A DNA stretch of 64,000 bases, taken from Mycolicibacterium sp. P1-18. Its GTDB lineage: Bacteria > Actinomycetota > Actinomycetes > Mycobacteriales > Mycobacteriaceae. The DNA is taken from assembly GCF_008329535.1 (NCBI RefSeq), contig NZ_NPKR01000005.1, forward strand, positions 372,001 to 436,000, in the 5' to 3' direction. Below are positions 18,825 to 27,560 of the stretch, in pieces (within the stretch, counting starts at the first letter, position 1; every line of letters begins with the position of its first letter). Under the pieces are notes generated by a model. That model searched no databases. It was not told the origin of the DNA and worked only from the letters and a program-made list of their open reading frames with translations. The translations under genes were made by a program, and so were the position numbers.

Positions 18825-19724
18825 GTGTCCGAGATCATCCTGGGCGGCAACCAGTACGGCAAGGCCGAGACCCGCGTGGTCAGAATCTACCGCGACACCC
18901 CCCGCCATGAGATTCACGACGTCAACGTAACCACCTGTCTGCGAGGCGACTTCAGTGCCGCGCACCTGGCCGGCGACCAGTCGAAGGTACTGCCCACCGA
19001 CACGCAGAAGCAGACCGCGTACGCCTACGCCAAGGAGAAGGGGCTGCTGTCGGTCGAGGACTACGGTCTGAGCTTGGCCAGGCACTTCGTGCACGACGTC
19101 GAGCCGGTCGACGGCGCCCGCGTCGAACTCGAGGAGTACGCCTGGGAGCGCGCGGTCGTCGGCGGCGCCGAGCACGACCACACCTGGATCCGCAAGGGTC
19201 AGGAGGTCCGCACCGCTGCGGTCACCGTCGACGCCACGGGTGAGACGGTCGTCGGCGGCCTCAAGGACATGGTGATCCTGAAGTCGACGGGCTCCGAGTT
19301 CGCCGGCTTCCTCGAGGATTCCTACACCGTTCTGCAGCCGACGCACGACCGGGTGATGGCGACCTCGCTGGTCGCCCAGTGGCGGTTCACCACGACCGAC
19401 GTCGACTGGGAGCCCACCTACGTCGGCATCAAGGCACGGTTGGTCGAGCAGTTCGCCGTGGTGCAGTCACTTGCCCTGCAGCAGACGCTGTTCCAGATGG
19501 GCAAGGCCGTGCTCGAGGCCTACCCGTTCATCGCCGAGATCCGGCTGTCGGCACCGAACAAGCATCACTTCGTCTACGACCTGTCACCGTTTGGCTTGAC
19601 CAACGACAACGAGGTGTTCAACGCCGACGACCGACCGTACGGGTTGATTCAGGCGACCGTCACCCGGGACGACGCTCCCCCCGCCGGTGCGGCGTGGGAC
19701 GCCTACCAGGGCTGGCTGTCCTAG
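18825..19724 (+). CDS. uox: Urate oxidase (uricase)
   Basis: A 299-residue cofactor-free uricase that oxidises urate to 5-hydroxyisourate. Two T-fold halves are visible: NQYGKAETRVVRIYR with the catalytic Lys near the N terminus, VLPTDTQKQTAYAYAKEKG with the catalytic Thr, and LSAPNKHHFVYDLSPFG with the catalytic His near the C terminus. The GTG at 18825 follows hiuH after three bases. It completes urate to allantoin conversion with hiuH and uraD. Its 3' end meets sigF six bases away in convergent orientation. Confidence 0.96.
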   Translation: MSEIILGGNQYGKAETRVVRIYRDTPRHEIHDVNVTTCLRGDFSAAHLAGDQSKVLPTDTQKQTAYAYAKEKGLLSVEDYGLSLARHFVHDVEPVDGARVELEEYAWERAVVGGAEHDHTWIRKGQEVRTAAVTVDATGETVVGGLKDMVILKSTGSEFAGFLEDSYTVLQPTHDRVMATSLVAQWRFTTTDVDWEPTYVGIKARLVEQFAVVQSLALQQTLFQMGKAVLEAYPFIAEIRLSAPNKHHFVYDLSPFGLTNDNEVFNADDRPYGLIQATVTRDDAPPAGAAWDAYQGWLS

Positions 19725-19730
19725 CCGCCG

Positions 19731-20519
19731 CTACTCGAGCTGATCGCGCAGGCGCGTCAGCGATTTCGCGAGCAGGCGCGAGACGTGCATTTGCGAGATC
19801 CCGACCCGCTCCGCGATCTGGGTCTGCGTCATCGACTCGAAGAAGCGAAGCAGCAGCACCTGGCGTTCGCGTTCCGGCAGGCTGGCGAGCAAGGGCCGCA
19901 ACGATTCCCGGTTCTCGATCTGGTCGAGGTTGAGGTCGACGTCGCCGAGGGTGTCGGCGATGGCGGGGGCCTCCTCGGTTCCGCCGCCGGCGCCGTCGAT
20001 GGACAGCGTGTTGTAGGAGCTGCCCGCCACCAGGCCCTCGACGATTTCCTCACGGTCCATTTCGAGTTCGGCCGCAAGCTCCGACGGGGTGGGGGCGCGC
20101 CCGAGCTTCTGCGACAACTCCGCGTTGGCGGCACCGAGACGGAGGTGAAGCTCCTTGAGGCGCCGGGGCACCTTGACCGACCAGCTGTTGTCCCGGAAGT
20201 GGCGACGGACCTCGCCCATGATGGTGGGCACGGCGAACGACACGAAGTCCGAACCCGCGTCCACGTCGAACCGGATGACGGCGTTCACCAGGCCCACGCG
20301 GGCCACCTGCACCAGATCGTCGCGCGGCTCACCGCGACCGTCGAACCGGCGGGCGATGTGGTCGGCCAACGGCAGACACCGCTCGACGATCGAGTCGCGC
20401 TGGCGGAGGAATTTTGCCGAGCCCTGTTCGAGCCCCTGCAGTGTGCGGAACATGTCGACCACGTCCGCGTATTCAGAGTTCGAGCGTGACGCCGAACCCC
20501 GGGAGGACGACGTCGTCAC
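19731..20519 (-). CDS. sigF: RNA polymerase sigma factor SigF
   Basis: A 262-residue group-3 stress sigma factor. Region 2 (CLPLADHIARRFDGRGEPRD and AVPTIMGEVRRHFRDNSWSV), region 3, and region 4 with the helix-turn-helix TQTQIAERVGISQMHVSRLL are nearly identical to mycobacterial SigF. The GTG at 20519 overlaps the rsbW stop by four bases, which fixes the start; an in-frame extension to 20675 would lie inside rsbW. RsbW binding would hold it inactive until stress. Confidence 0.96.
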   Translation of the reverse strand: MTTSSSRGSASRSNSEYADVVDMFRTLQGLEQGSAKFLRQRDSIVERCLPLADHIARRFDGRGEPRDDLVQVARVGLVNAVIRFDVDAGSDFVSFAVPTIMGEVRRHFRDNSWSVKVPRRLKELHLRLGAANAELSQKLGRAPTPSELAAELEMDREEIVEGLVAGSSYNTLSIDGAGGGTEEAPAIADTLGDVDLNLDQIENRESLRPLLASLPERERQVLLLRFFESMTQTQIAERVGISQMHVSRLLAKSLTRLRDQLE

Positions 20520-20950
20520 CTCAGCGAGCTCGCTCGTCTCGTCGTCATGGAGATGCCGAAGATGTGCGAGTCTTCGGGGCCATGACCGTCGTGGAAGGTA
20601 CTGACGTCGTCGGTCAAGGAACTCAGGACGTGCCAACTGAAGCTGCCCGGCACGACGATGTCGGGCGACGAACACGCGGTCGACACGTCGACGACGAGCT
20701 GCTCTTCGAGCGGATGCACGACGAGTACGAGCGTGGCGTCGGCCGTGGCGGAGCGAATGAGCCGGGTGCAGGCCTCGTCCACCGCCAGCCGGAGATCCGC
20801 CACGCTGTCGAAGTCGAGGTCCTCGTAGGTCCCGACGGCGCCCACCACGGTGCGCAACACCGCCAGATTCTCCAGCTTTGCTGCGACTCGGACCTCGACG
20901 GATCGCGGGCTTCGATGCCCACTGTCGTGGCCGTACTCACCGTCTGACAC
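20516..20950 (-). CDS. rsbW: Anti-sigma-F factor RsbW (UsfX)
   Basis: A 144-residue GHKL-fold protein that sequesters SigF. VEVRVAAKLENLAVLRTVVG, FDSVADLRLAVDEACTRLIR (the N-box helix) and GSFSWHVLSSLTDDVSTFHDG match M. tuberculosis UsfX closely. The GTG at 20950 is preceded by GGAGGG and gives the family length (145 residues in M. tuberculosis); an in-frame extension to 21013 is not needed. It is co-transcribed with sigF by overlap. The next genes known in M. tuberculosis (usfY, Rv3289c) are absent here. Confidence 0.93.
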   Translation of the reverse strand: MSDGEYGHDSGHRSPRSVEVRVAAKLENLAVLRTVVGAVGTYEDLDFDSVADLRLAVDEACTRLIRSATADATLVLVVHPLEEQLVVDVSTACSSPDIVVPGSFSWHVLSSLTDDVSTFHDGHGPEDSHIFGISMTTRRASSLR

Positions 20951-21127
20951 GCGCCCTCCATGTGATCTCCACGCGAGATTACCCCGAGCTGGCTCGTAGT
21001 TAACCACCAGCACTCCCGTCGCCCAACGGGGCCTGACGGGAGCTGCGGGTGGGCGGTGTGATCGGACGTGTCGTCACGATGCGATACCGCCTCCCGCTCG
21101 ATTGATACGACTCATTACCCGGTGGGG

Positions 21128-21153
21128 ATGCCCATCGGGTGTGTGACTAAACC
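21128..21153 (-). promoter_or_regulatory. Candidate SigF-type promoter for rsbW-sigF
   Basis: On the minus strand GGTTT (21149-21153) is followed after 15 bases by GGGCAT (21128-21133), one base from the SigF consensus GGTTT-N15-17-GGGTAT. It lies about 180 bases before rsbW and would give the autoregulation known for this operon. Confidence 0.4.
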
Positions 21154-21243
21154 ACGACCAGCCGCCGGCACCCGTCGGGGCACGTCTCAAATCGGGCCGA
21201 AAACAACGTATTTGGCGTCACGTCGCCGTCCGGATTCGGAGTC

Positions 21244-21269
21244 GTTTAGCCCCCCGATTCGACGGGCAG
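21244..21269 (+). promoter_or_regulatory. Candidate SigF-type promoter for the CsbD gene
   Basis: GTTT (21244-21247) is followed after 16 bases by GGGCAG (21264-21269), about 65 bases before the CsbD start. It matches the SigF -35 and partly the -10. CsbD proteins are general-stress proteins, which fits SigF control, but the -10 has mismatches. Confidence 0.35.
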
Positions 21270-21332
21270 CCCAGCAGTCACGGAGCGCGACGAGATGGCG
21301 CGCCCGTTGAGCCCACGAGCGAAAGGAAGACC

Positions 21333-21563
21333 ATGAGCGACAGTGGACCCGAAGCAGGCGTGAAGGGCGTCGTCGAGGACGTCAAGGGCAAGGCGAAGGA
21401 AGTGGCCGGCACCGTGACCGGCAACGACGACCTGTCCCGCGAGGGCGAGGCGCAGCAGGACAAGGCCGACGCCCAGCGCGACGTCGCGAAGAAGGAAGCC
21501 GAGGCGGAGGCCGCGCGCGGCAGCGCGGAGGCGGCCGAGGCGCGCGAGAAGTCCGCTCAGTAG
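21333..21563 (+). CDS. CsbD-family general stress protein
   Basis: A 76-residue, highly charged, Ala/Glu/Lys-rich protein with the CsbD signature GVVEDVKGKAKEVAGTVTGNDDL followed by a helical tail rich in EAEAEAARG-type sequence. CsbD-like proteins are induced by sigma-B/F-type regulons; the biochemical role is not known. The ATG at 21333 has GAAAGGAAG upstream. It stands alone between divergent rsbW-sigF and the XDH genes and ends in a strong hairpin. Confidence 0.88.
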   Translation: MSDSGPEAGVKGVVEDVKGKAKEVAGTVTGNDDLSREGEAQQDKADAQRDVAKKEAEAEAARGSAEAAEAREKSAQ

Positions 21564-21573
21564 CGCGATCGCG

Positions 21574-21615
21574 CGACGACGGGCCCGGCTGGTTCCTCGG
21601 CCGGGCCCGTCGTCG
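21574..21615 (+). terminator. Intrinsic-type terminator after the CsbD gene
   Basis: Perfect 16-base GC-rich arms (21574-21589 and 21600-21615) with a 10-base loop lie 11 bases after the CsbD stop. There is no U-tract, as is usual in mycobacteria. It isolates the CsbD gene from the XDH genes that begin 47 bases later. Confidence 0.8.
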
Positions 21616-21661
21616 TCGCATAGGACATGCGGCGTTCGCGCGGCGTGACTACGTTCGTGGG

Positions 21662-22486
21662 GTGGACCTGACCACCGTCGAGACGGTAAGCACGCCGCGG
21701 CACCGCGACGAGCTGTGGCCGATTGGCGCCTCCGACGCCGTGCTGGCGGGTGGGACGTGGCTGTTCTCCGAACCGCAACCGGGGACCTCACGGCTCGTCG
21801 ACCTCTCCCAGCTGGGATGGGCACCGGTGCGCGTCGACGAGGAGGGCGTGGAGTTGGCGGCGACCTGCACCCTCGCCCGGGTGTCGGCGTTGTCGGCCGA
21901 GCTGGTTCGCACCCACCCCGAGTGGTTGGCGGCCCCACTGCTGCATCAGTGCTGTACTGCGTTGCTCGCGTCGTTCAAGGTGTGGGCCGAGGCCACCGTC
22001 GGCGGCAACCTCTGCCTGTCCTTTCCCGCCGGGTCGATGATTTCGCTGAGTTCGGCGCTCGCCGGCGAGGTCCTGGTGTGGCGGGCCAATGGCGACGACT
22101 ACCGGATGCCCGTCGCCGAATTCGTGACCGGAAGTTCGACCAACGTGCTGTCCGTCGGCGACGTGGTGCGTTCCATCCATCTGCCAGCCGCCGCGCTGCG
22201 GGGGCGCACCGCCTACCGCAAGCTGGCTCCCTCGCCGCTCGGCCGCTCGGGCATCGTCGTCATCGGCCGCCTCGACGGCGACGGGACCTTCGTCCTGTCG
22301 ATCACCGCGGCGACCGTGCGGCCCTTCGTCTTCACCATCGCCTCGGTCGACGTCGACGCGGTGCGTCGGGCCCACGCCGGCATTCCCGACGACGCGTGGA
22401 CCGATGATCCGCATGGCGACCCGGATTGGCGACGAGCGGTGTCGCTGGTGCTCGCCGAGCAGATCTGTGCGGAGCTGAGTTCGTGA
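21662..22486 (+). CDS. FAD-binding subunit of xanthine-dehydrogenase-family molybdoenzyme
   Basis: A 274-residue subunit of the CO dehydrogenase/XDH FAD-binding family. AGGTWLFSEPQPGTSRLVDLSQL is the first FAD-phosphate loop and EATVGGNLCLSFPAGSM matches the second (TxGGN) loop; the C-terminal CO_deh_flav_C-like domain follows. It passes electrons from the 2Fe-2S centres to NAD+ or another acceptor. GTG at 21662. The stop overlaps the start of the large subunit gene (GTGA). With the neighbouring uricase set, xanthine or hypoxanthine is the likeliest substrate, but an aldehyde-oxidase role cannot be excluded. Confidence 0.88.
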   Translation: MDLTTVETVSTPRHRDELWPIGASDAVLAGGTWLFSEPQPGTSRLVDLSQLGWAPVRVDEEGVELAATCTLARVSALSAELVRTHPEWLAAPLLHQCCTALLASFKVWAEATVGGNLCLSFPAGSMISLSSALAGEVLVWRANGDDYRMPVAEFVTGSSTNVLSVGDVVRSIHLPAAALRGRTAYRKLAPSPLGRSGIVVIGRLDGDGTFVLSITAATVRPFVFTIASVDVDAVRRAHAGIPDDAWTDDPHGDPDWRRAVSLVLAEQICAELSS

Positions 22487-25110
22487 CGGCCGAGCGGGAT
22501 CGCGCGTCGGTCACCGTGAACGGCGAAGCGCTGCAGGGCGACCCGTGGCCCGGTCAGTGCCTGCGGACCTACTTGCGCGACCACGGCCACTTCGAGGTCA
22601 AGAAGGGCTGCGACGGCGGCGACTGCGGGGCGTGCTCGGTGCTGGTCGACGGGGCGCCGGTGCATTCGTGCATCTATCCCGCGTTCCGGGCCGCCGGCCG
22701 CGACGTCACGACGGTCGCCGGTCTCGGCACCCCCGACCGGCCACATCCCCTGCAGCGGCAATTCGTCGAGGCCGCCGGGTTCCAGTGCGGATTCTGCACC
22801 GCGGGGATGATCACCACCGCGTCGTCGCTGACGTCCGGACAACTCGCCGACCTGCCGCAGAATCTCAAGGGCAACCTGTGCCGGTGCACCGGCTACCGGT
22901 CGATCACCGACGCCCTCGCCGGTTCCGTGAACACCAAGAAGGCAGGTGGCGCCGGGGATTCCGTCGGAGCCCCGGCGGGCATGCGGGTGGTCACCGGCAC
23001 CGAGCAGTACACGATGGACCACGCCGTCGACGGGCTGCTCCATCTCGCGGTACTGCGCAGCAGCGTTGCGCACGCCAGGATCGTCTCGGTCGACACGGCT
23101 GCGGCGCAACGCATTCCCGGCGTCCGGTTGGTGCTCACCCATCGTGACAGCCCCGCCGTCGCGTTCTCGACGGCCCGCCACGAGAACAGGCTCGACGACC
23201 CCGACGACTCCTTCGTCCTCGACGACACCGTCCGGTTCGTCGGCCAGCGGGTCGCCGCCGTCGTGGCGGACACCCCCGCCATCGCCGAAAGCGCATGCCG
23301 GGCAATCGTCGTCGAGTACGACGAACTGGCTGCGGTGTTCGATCCCGAACTTGCCTCGCGGGCGGGGGCGCCGCTGCTGCACGGCGGGAAGTCCGCCGTG
23401 GCGCGCATCGCCGACCCGACCCGCAACCTGGTCGCCGAGGTGCACGGCGGCGTCGGCGACGTCGAGGCCGGCGTGGCGCAGGCGGAGCGATCCGGCGGCG
23501 CCGTGGTCCGCGGGCGCTGGAGCACGCAGCGCGTCCAGCACGTGCACCTCGAGACGCACGGCTGCACGGGCTGGCGAGACGACGACGGCCGCTTGGTGAT
23601 TCGCACCAGCTCGCAGGTGCCGTTCCTGGTCCGCGACGAGCTGTGCCACGTCTTCGGTCTGGACCGCGACGAGGTCCACGTGTTCACCCGTCGCTTGGGC
23701 GGTGGCTTCGGCGGCAAGCAGGAGATGTTGACCGAGGATCTGGTCGCCTTGGCGGTGCTGCGGCTCGGTCAGCCGGTGCGCTACGAGTTCAGCCGCTCCG
23801 ACGAGTTCACCGCCGCACCATGCCGCCATCCCTTCCGGGTCGACGCCACCGTCGCGGCGGGGCCGGACGGGGTGCTGACCGCGCTGTCGGTCGACGTGCT
23901 CGTCGATGCGGGCGCCTACGGCAATCACAGCGTCGGCGTGATGTTTCACGGATGCAGCGAGTCGGTGTCGGTCTACCGGTGTCCCAACAAGCGGGTCGAC
24001 GCACAGGCCGTGTACACCAACAACATTCCGTCCGGTGCGTTCCGCGGCTACGGACTCGGTCAGGTGATCTTCGCCGTCGAGTCGGCGCTGGACCAGCTGG
24101 CCGAAAAACTCGGCGTCGACCCGGTCGACCTGCGGCGGCGCAACGTCGTGGTCCCCGGTGACCCGTTCACCGACGCCCACGTCGCCGACGACGACCTGAC
24201 CTACGGCAGCTACGGGCTCGACCAGTGCCTCGACCTCGTGCAAGGGGCGTTGGCCGCCGGCGGGGGCACCCCGCCGCCCGAGGGCGAGCAGTGGCGGGTC
24301 GGCGAGGGCGTGGCCCTGGCGATGATCGCGACCATTCCCCCTCGGGGTCACTTCGCCGACGCGTCGGTCACGCTCGACGCCGACGGTGACGTCACGCTCT
24401 CGGTCGGCACCGCCGAGTTCGGCAACGGGACGTCCACCGTCCACGGTCAGATCGTGGCCTCCGAGCTCGGCGTCGACGTCGGTCGAGTCCGCCTCCGCCA
24501 ATCCGACACCGACGCAACGACGTACGACACGGGGGCGTTCGGCTCGGCGGGCACCGTCGTCGCCGGCCTCGCCGTCCAAGCGGCGTGCCGGGACCTGCGC
24601 ACGGCCCTCGAGGCCAATCCCGACGTCCGCCCGCTCACCGGCTACGGTCGCCATGAGGGCACACCGCGATCGGTGGCGTTCAACGTGCAGGGATTCCGCG
24701 TCGCGGTCGACGTCACCACCGGCGAAACCCGGATCCTGCAGTCCGTCCACGCGGCCGACGCGGGTGTGGTGATGAACCCCGAGCAGTGCCGCGGCCAAGT
24801 GGAGGGCGGTGTCGCCCAGGGCATCGGCAGCGCGTTGTACGAGGAGATGCGCACCGGGCCCGACGGTGCCGTCACGACCGACGCCCTGCGCAACTATCAC
24901 ATCCCGCAACTCGCCGACCTGCCGGTGACGGAGGTGTACTTCGCCGACACGTACGACGTCCTCGGTCCGTTCGGCGCGAAGTCGATGAGCGAGTCGCCCT
25001 ACAACCCCGTGGCCCCGGCACTCGCCAACGCGATCGCGAGGGCGTGCGGCGCCCGCCTGCATCAGCTGCCGATGACGCCCGCGCGGGTGTGGCGGACGCT
25101 CAACGCCTGA
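22483..25110 (+). CDS. Fused 2Fe-2S / molybdopterin-binding subunit of xanthine-dehydrogenase-type enzyme
   Basis: An 875-residue fusion of the small iron-sulfur subunit with the large molybdenum subunit. Plant-type 2Fe-2S ligands are Cys43, 48, 51 and 63; the second cluster uses Cys102, 105, 133 and 135. A linker near 150-160 leads to the Mo-binding part with GGGFGGKQE, a GAFRGYGLGQ loop and the C-terminal catalytic Glu in KSMSESPYNP (usually KGxGE). The GTG at 22483 overlaps the FAD subunit stop. It needs a cytidylylated Mo cofactor, plausibly supplied by the MocA-like protein encoded at 15.4-16.0 kb. Confidence 0.9.
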   Translation: MTAERDRASVTVNGEALQGDPWPGQCLRTYLRDHGHFEVKKGCDGGDCGACSVLVDGAPVHSCIYPAFRAAGRDVTTVAGLGTPDRPHPLQRQFVEAAGFQCGFCTAGMITTASSLTSGQLADLPQNLKGNLCRCTGYRSITDALAGSVNTKKAGGAGDSVGAPAGMRVVTGTEQYTMDHAVDGLLHLAVLRSSVAHARIVSVDTAAAQRIPGVRLVLTHRDSPAVAFSTARHENRLDDPDDSFVLDDTVRFVGQRVAAVVADTPAIAESACRAIVVEYDELAAVFDPELASRAGAPLLHGGKSAVARIADPTRNLVAEVHGGVGDVEAGVAQAERSGGAVVRGRWSTQRVQHVHLETHGCTGWRDDDGRLVIRTSSQVPFLVRDELCHVFGLDRDEVHVFTRRLGGGFGGKQEMLTEDLVALAVLRLGQPVRYEFSRSDEFTAAPCRHPFRVDATVAAGPDGVLTALSVDVLVDAGAYGNHSVGVMFHGCSESVSVYRCPNKRVDAQAVYTNNIPSGAFRGYGLGQVIFAVESALDQLAEKLGVDPVDLRRRNVVVPGDPFTDAHVADDDLTYGSYGLDQCLDLVQGALAAGGGTPPPEGEQWRVGEGVALAMIATIPPRGHFADASVTLDADGDVTLSVGTAEFGNGTSTVHGQIVASELGVDVGRVRLRQSDTDATTYDTGAFGSAGTVVAGLAVQAACRDLRTALEANPDVRPLTGYGRHEGTPRSVAFNVQGFRVAVDVTTGETRILQSVHAADAGVVMNPEQCRGQVEGGVAQGIGSALYEEMRTGPDGAVTTDALRNYHIPQLADLPVTEVYFADTYDVLGPFGAKSMSESPYNPVAPALANAIARACGARLHQLPMTPARVWRTLNA

Positions 25111-25160
25111 CCCGCGCTCGCGTCATCCGGTTGTCGGTGCGGCGGCCTAGCATTCACACG

Positions 25161-25709
25161 GTGTGGAAGGTCTACGTCGTCGTGGCGGCCGCCGCGGGAA
25201 TCGCCGCGCACCTGGCGGGTGCGGATCTCCGGTGGAGCGTGGCGGCCGCCGTACTGGCGCCCGCGCTGCCGGCGTTCCTGGTGGGCGTGCTCCGCGGCGC
25301 ACGCACCCCGGCCGCCCGGGAAGATCCCGCCGTCGCCAAGCAGTCGATGACCGGCACCGAGTTCGAGGACCACGTCGCCCGGATCGCCCGGTCCAGCGGC
25401 GCCTCGGTGATCATGACGGCGGTGACGGGCGACTACGGCGTCGACCTCGTCGTCGGCCGGCGGCCCAATCGCCTTGCCATTCAATGCAAACGGCAGTCCC
25501 GTCCGGTCGGCTCGGGTGCCGTGCAGGAAGTGGTGGCCGGCGCCGCGATGCACGACTGCACGCACACCATGGTCGTCACCAATCACGACTTCACCCCCGC
25601 CGCCCGACGGCTTGCCGAGCGGCACGGCTGCGTCCTGGTCGGCGGCGCCGAGCTGACCCGGCTCGGGTCGACGATCCGGCGGCTGGTGAACCAGGAACCG
25701 GCCCGTTAG
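25161..25709 (+). CDS. Membrane-anchored Mrr-like restriction endonuclease-fold protein
   Basis: A 182-residue protein. Two hydrophobic segments (about residues 3-18 and 24-43) are followed by a PD-(D/E)xK nuclease-like domain: MTGTEFEDHVARIARSSG, the GDYGVDLVV loop with the putative catalytic Asp, and AIQCKRQ supplying the Gln-x-Lys part. TMVVTNHDFTPAARRLAERHG is typical of Mrr-type domains. It may act on DNA at the membrane or be a stress-linked nuclease; no methylase is adjacent. GTG at 25161. The last four bases overlap the convergent lat gene. Confidence 0.75.
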   Translation: MWKVYVVVAAAAGIAAHLAGADLRWSVAAAVLAPALPAFLVGVLRGARTPAAREDPAVAKQSMTGTEFEDHVARIARSSGASVIMTAVTGDYGVDLVVGRRPNRLAIQCKRQSRPVGSGAVQEVVAGAAMHDCTHTMVVTNHDFTPAARRLAERHGCVLVGGAELTRLGSTIRRLVNQEPAR

Positions 25710-27046
25710 AGCTCGGCCAGCACCGACCGCACGGCGTCGACGGCGGCGTCGATCTCGCCCTGCGAGACGGTGAGCGCAGGCCGGAAGCGCACGCTGTCGG
25801 ATCCGCTGGCCAGCATGATCACGCGGCGGTCCCACAGCGTGGCGATCAACGTGTCGCGCTGCGCTGCCGTCGGCATGCTGAACGCACACATCAGGCCACG
25901 GCCACGCGGGTCGACGACGAGCCCGGGGAATTCGGCGGCCAGATCCTCGAGCCGCCCGAGCAGGTAGCGGCCGAGTTCCGCGGCGCGCTGCATCAGCCCC
26001 TCGCCCTCGATGGTCTCCAGGATGCGCCGCGACCTCACCATGTCGGTCAGGTTGCCGCCCCAGGTGGAGTTGATCCGCGAACTCACGGCGAACACGTTGT
26101 CGGCGACGTCGTCGACCCGTCGTCCCGCCATCACGCCGCACACCTGGGTCTTCTTCCCGAAGGCGACGACGTCGGGCATGACACCCAATTGCTGGTATGC
26201 CCAGGCGGTTCCGGTCATCCCGCAACCCGTCTGCACCTCGTCGAAGATCAACAGCGCGTCGAATTCGTCGCACAGATCACGCATGGCGGCGAAGAACTCG
26301 GCGCGGATGTGACGGTCGCCGCCCTCCCCCTGGATCGGCTCGGCGATGAAGCATGCGACGTCGTGCGGGTGGGCCTCGAAGGCGGCGCGGGCCTGACGCA
26401 GCGACTCGGCCTCGAGCTCCTCGACGTCCGCGCCGGGCCGCAGGTACGGCGCGTCGATGCGGGGCCAGTCGAACTTGGGGAACCGCGCGACCTTGTTGGG
26501 GTCGGTGTTGGTCAGCGACAGGGTGTACCCGCTACGACCGTGGAACGCGCCCTGCAGGTGCAGCACCTTGGTGCCGAGCGCCGGGTCGACGCCCTTGCTC
26601 TCGTTCAGTCGACTCTTCCAGTCGAAGGCGACCTTCAGCGCGTTCTCGACGGCGAGGGCGCCACCGTCGACGAAGAACAGATGGGGCAGGGCCGGGTCGC
26701 CGAGGACGCGGGCGAACGTCTCGACGAATCGGGCCATCGGCACGGTGTAGACGTCGGAGTTGCTGGGCTTGTTCACCGCCGCCGCGGCGAGTTCGGCGCG
26801 GAACGCCTGGTCGTCGGCGAGCGACGGGTGATTCATGCCGAGCGCCGAGGAGGCGAAGAACGTGAACATGTCCAGATAGCTCTCGCCGGTGCGGGCGTCG
26901 ACCAGATGCGACCCGGCGGATCGGTCGACGTCGAGCACGAAGTCGAGTCCGTCGGCCAGGATGCTGCGACTCAGCACGTCGCGGACGTCGTGGGGTGCGA
27001 CGGAGTCGGCGGGCGTCTGGACACGGGAAGGCAGGACAGCGGTCAT
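25706..27046 (-). CDS. lat: L-lysine 6-transaminase
   Basis: A 446-residue PLP class III aminotransferase that moves the epsilon-amino group of lysine to 2-oxoglutarate, giving 2-aminoadipate semialdehyde (piperideine-6-carboxylate). LDMFTFFASSALGMNHPSL, FVDGGALAVENALKVAFDWK, LIFDEVQTG and the PLP lysine in VVAFGKKTQVCG are intact. It matches M. tuberculosis Lat (Rv3290c) closely. ATG at 27046. It lies 52 bases downstream of lrpA on the same strand, so LrpA probably controls it directly. Confidence 0.96.
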   Translation of the reverse strand: MTAVLPSRVQTPADSVAPHDVRDVLSRSILADGLDFVLDVDRSAGSHLVDARTGESYLDMFTFFASSALGMNHPSLADDQAFRAELAAAAVNKPSNSDVYTVPMARFVETFARVLGDPALPHLFFVDGGALAVENALKVAFDWKSRLNESKGVDPALGTKVLHLQGAFHGRSGYTLSLTNTDPNKVARFPKFDWPRIDAPYLRPGADVEELEAESLRQARAAFEAHPHDVACFIAEPIQGEGGDRHIRAEFFAAMRDLCDEFDALLIFDEVQTGCGMTGTAWAYQQLGVMPDVVAFGKKTQVCGVMAGRRVDDVADNVFAVSSRINSTWGGNLTDMVRSRRILETIEGEGLMQRAAELGRYLLGRLEDLAAEFPGLVVDPRGRGLMCAFSMPTAAQRDTLIATLWDRRVIMLASGSDSVRFRPALTVSQGEIDAAVDAVRSVLAEL

Positions 27047-27098
27047 ACCGGCATCCTAACGGAACTTTTACGGCCTGCGCCAGATTAGGCAGGATTTT

Positions 27099-27560
27099 CT
27101 ACGGCAGGACGTCGCGGTCCTCGTAAAAAGTCTGTAAGATGATGGTGCTTCGGGTGCGGACGTTGGCCGCTGTCCGGATCTGTTGCAGCAAGTCTTCGAG
27201 CGCCCGCGCCGACCGGACACGCACCAGGAGGACGTAGCTTTCGTCCCCGGCCACCGAGTGACACGACTCGATGGCCTCGATGTGTTCGAGCCGCGCGGGT
27301 GCGTCATCGGGTTGAGAGGGGTCGATTGGGGTGATGGACACGAACGCCGACAGCATGTTCCCGACGGCCTCGGGGTCGATCCGGGCGTGGTACCCCGTCA
27401 CCACTCCGCGCGTCTCCAGCCGTCGGACCCGCGACTGCACCGCGGACACCGACAGGCCCGCACTCACCGCCAGATGCGCCAGCGTGGCCCGCCCGTCGGC
27501 CACCAACTCACGAACCAGCGTCCTGTCGATGTCGTCGAGCTCGTCGGACGCGTCGGCCAT
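27099..27560 (-). CDS. lrpA: Lrp/AsnC-family regulator LrpA
   Basis: A 153-residue feast/famine regulator. The N-terminal helix-turn-helix (ATLAHLAVSAGLSVSAVQSR) precedes the RAM effector domain with SCHSVAGDESYVLLVRV. It is highly similar to Rv3291c, which regulates lat. Amino acid effectors, possibly lysine, are expected. ATG at 27560. Only 30 bases separate it from the divergent HglS-type gene. Confidence 0.93.
   Translation of the reverse strand: MADASDELDDIDRTLVRELVADGRATLAHLAVSAGLSVSAVQSRVRRLETRGVVTGYHARIDPEAVGNMLSAFVSITPIDPSQPDDAPARLEHIEAIESCHSVAGDESYVLLVRVRSARALEDLLQQIRTAANVRTRSTIILQTFYEDRDVLP

Noticed and set aside
22213..25062. 949-codon open frame antisense to the XDH large subunit gene
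   Set aside because: GC-rich codon bias keeps the opposite frame open. The translation has no recognisable domain and the plus strand encodes a complete molybdoenzyme.
25161..25709. A restriction-modification system around the Mrr-like gene
   Set aside because: No methyltransferase or specificity gene is adjacent; neighbours are metabolic.
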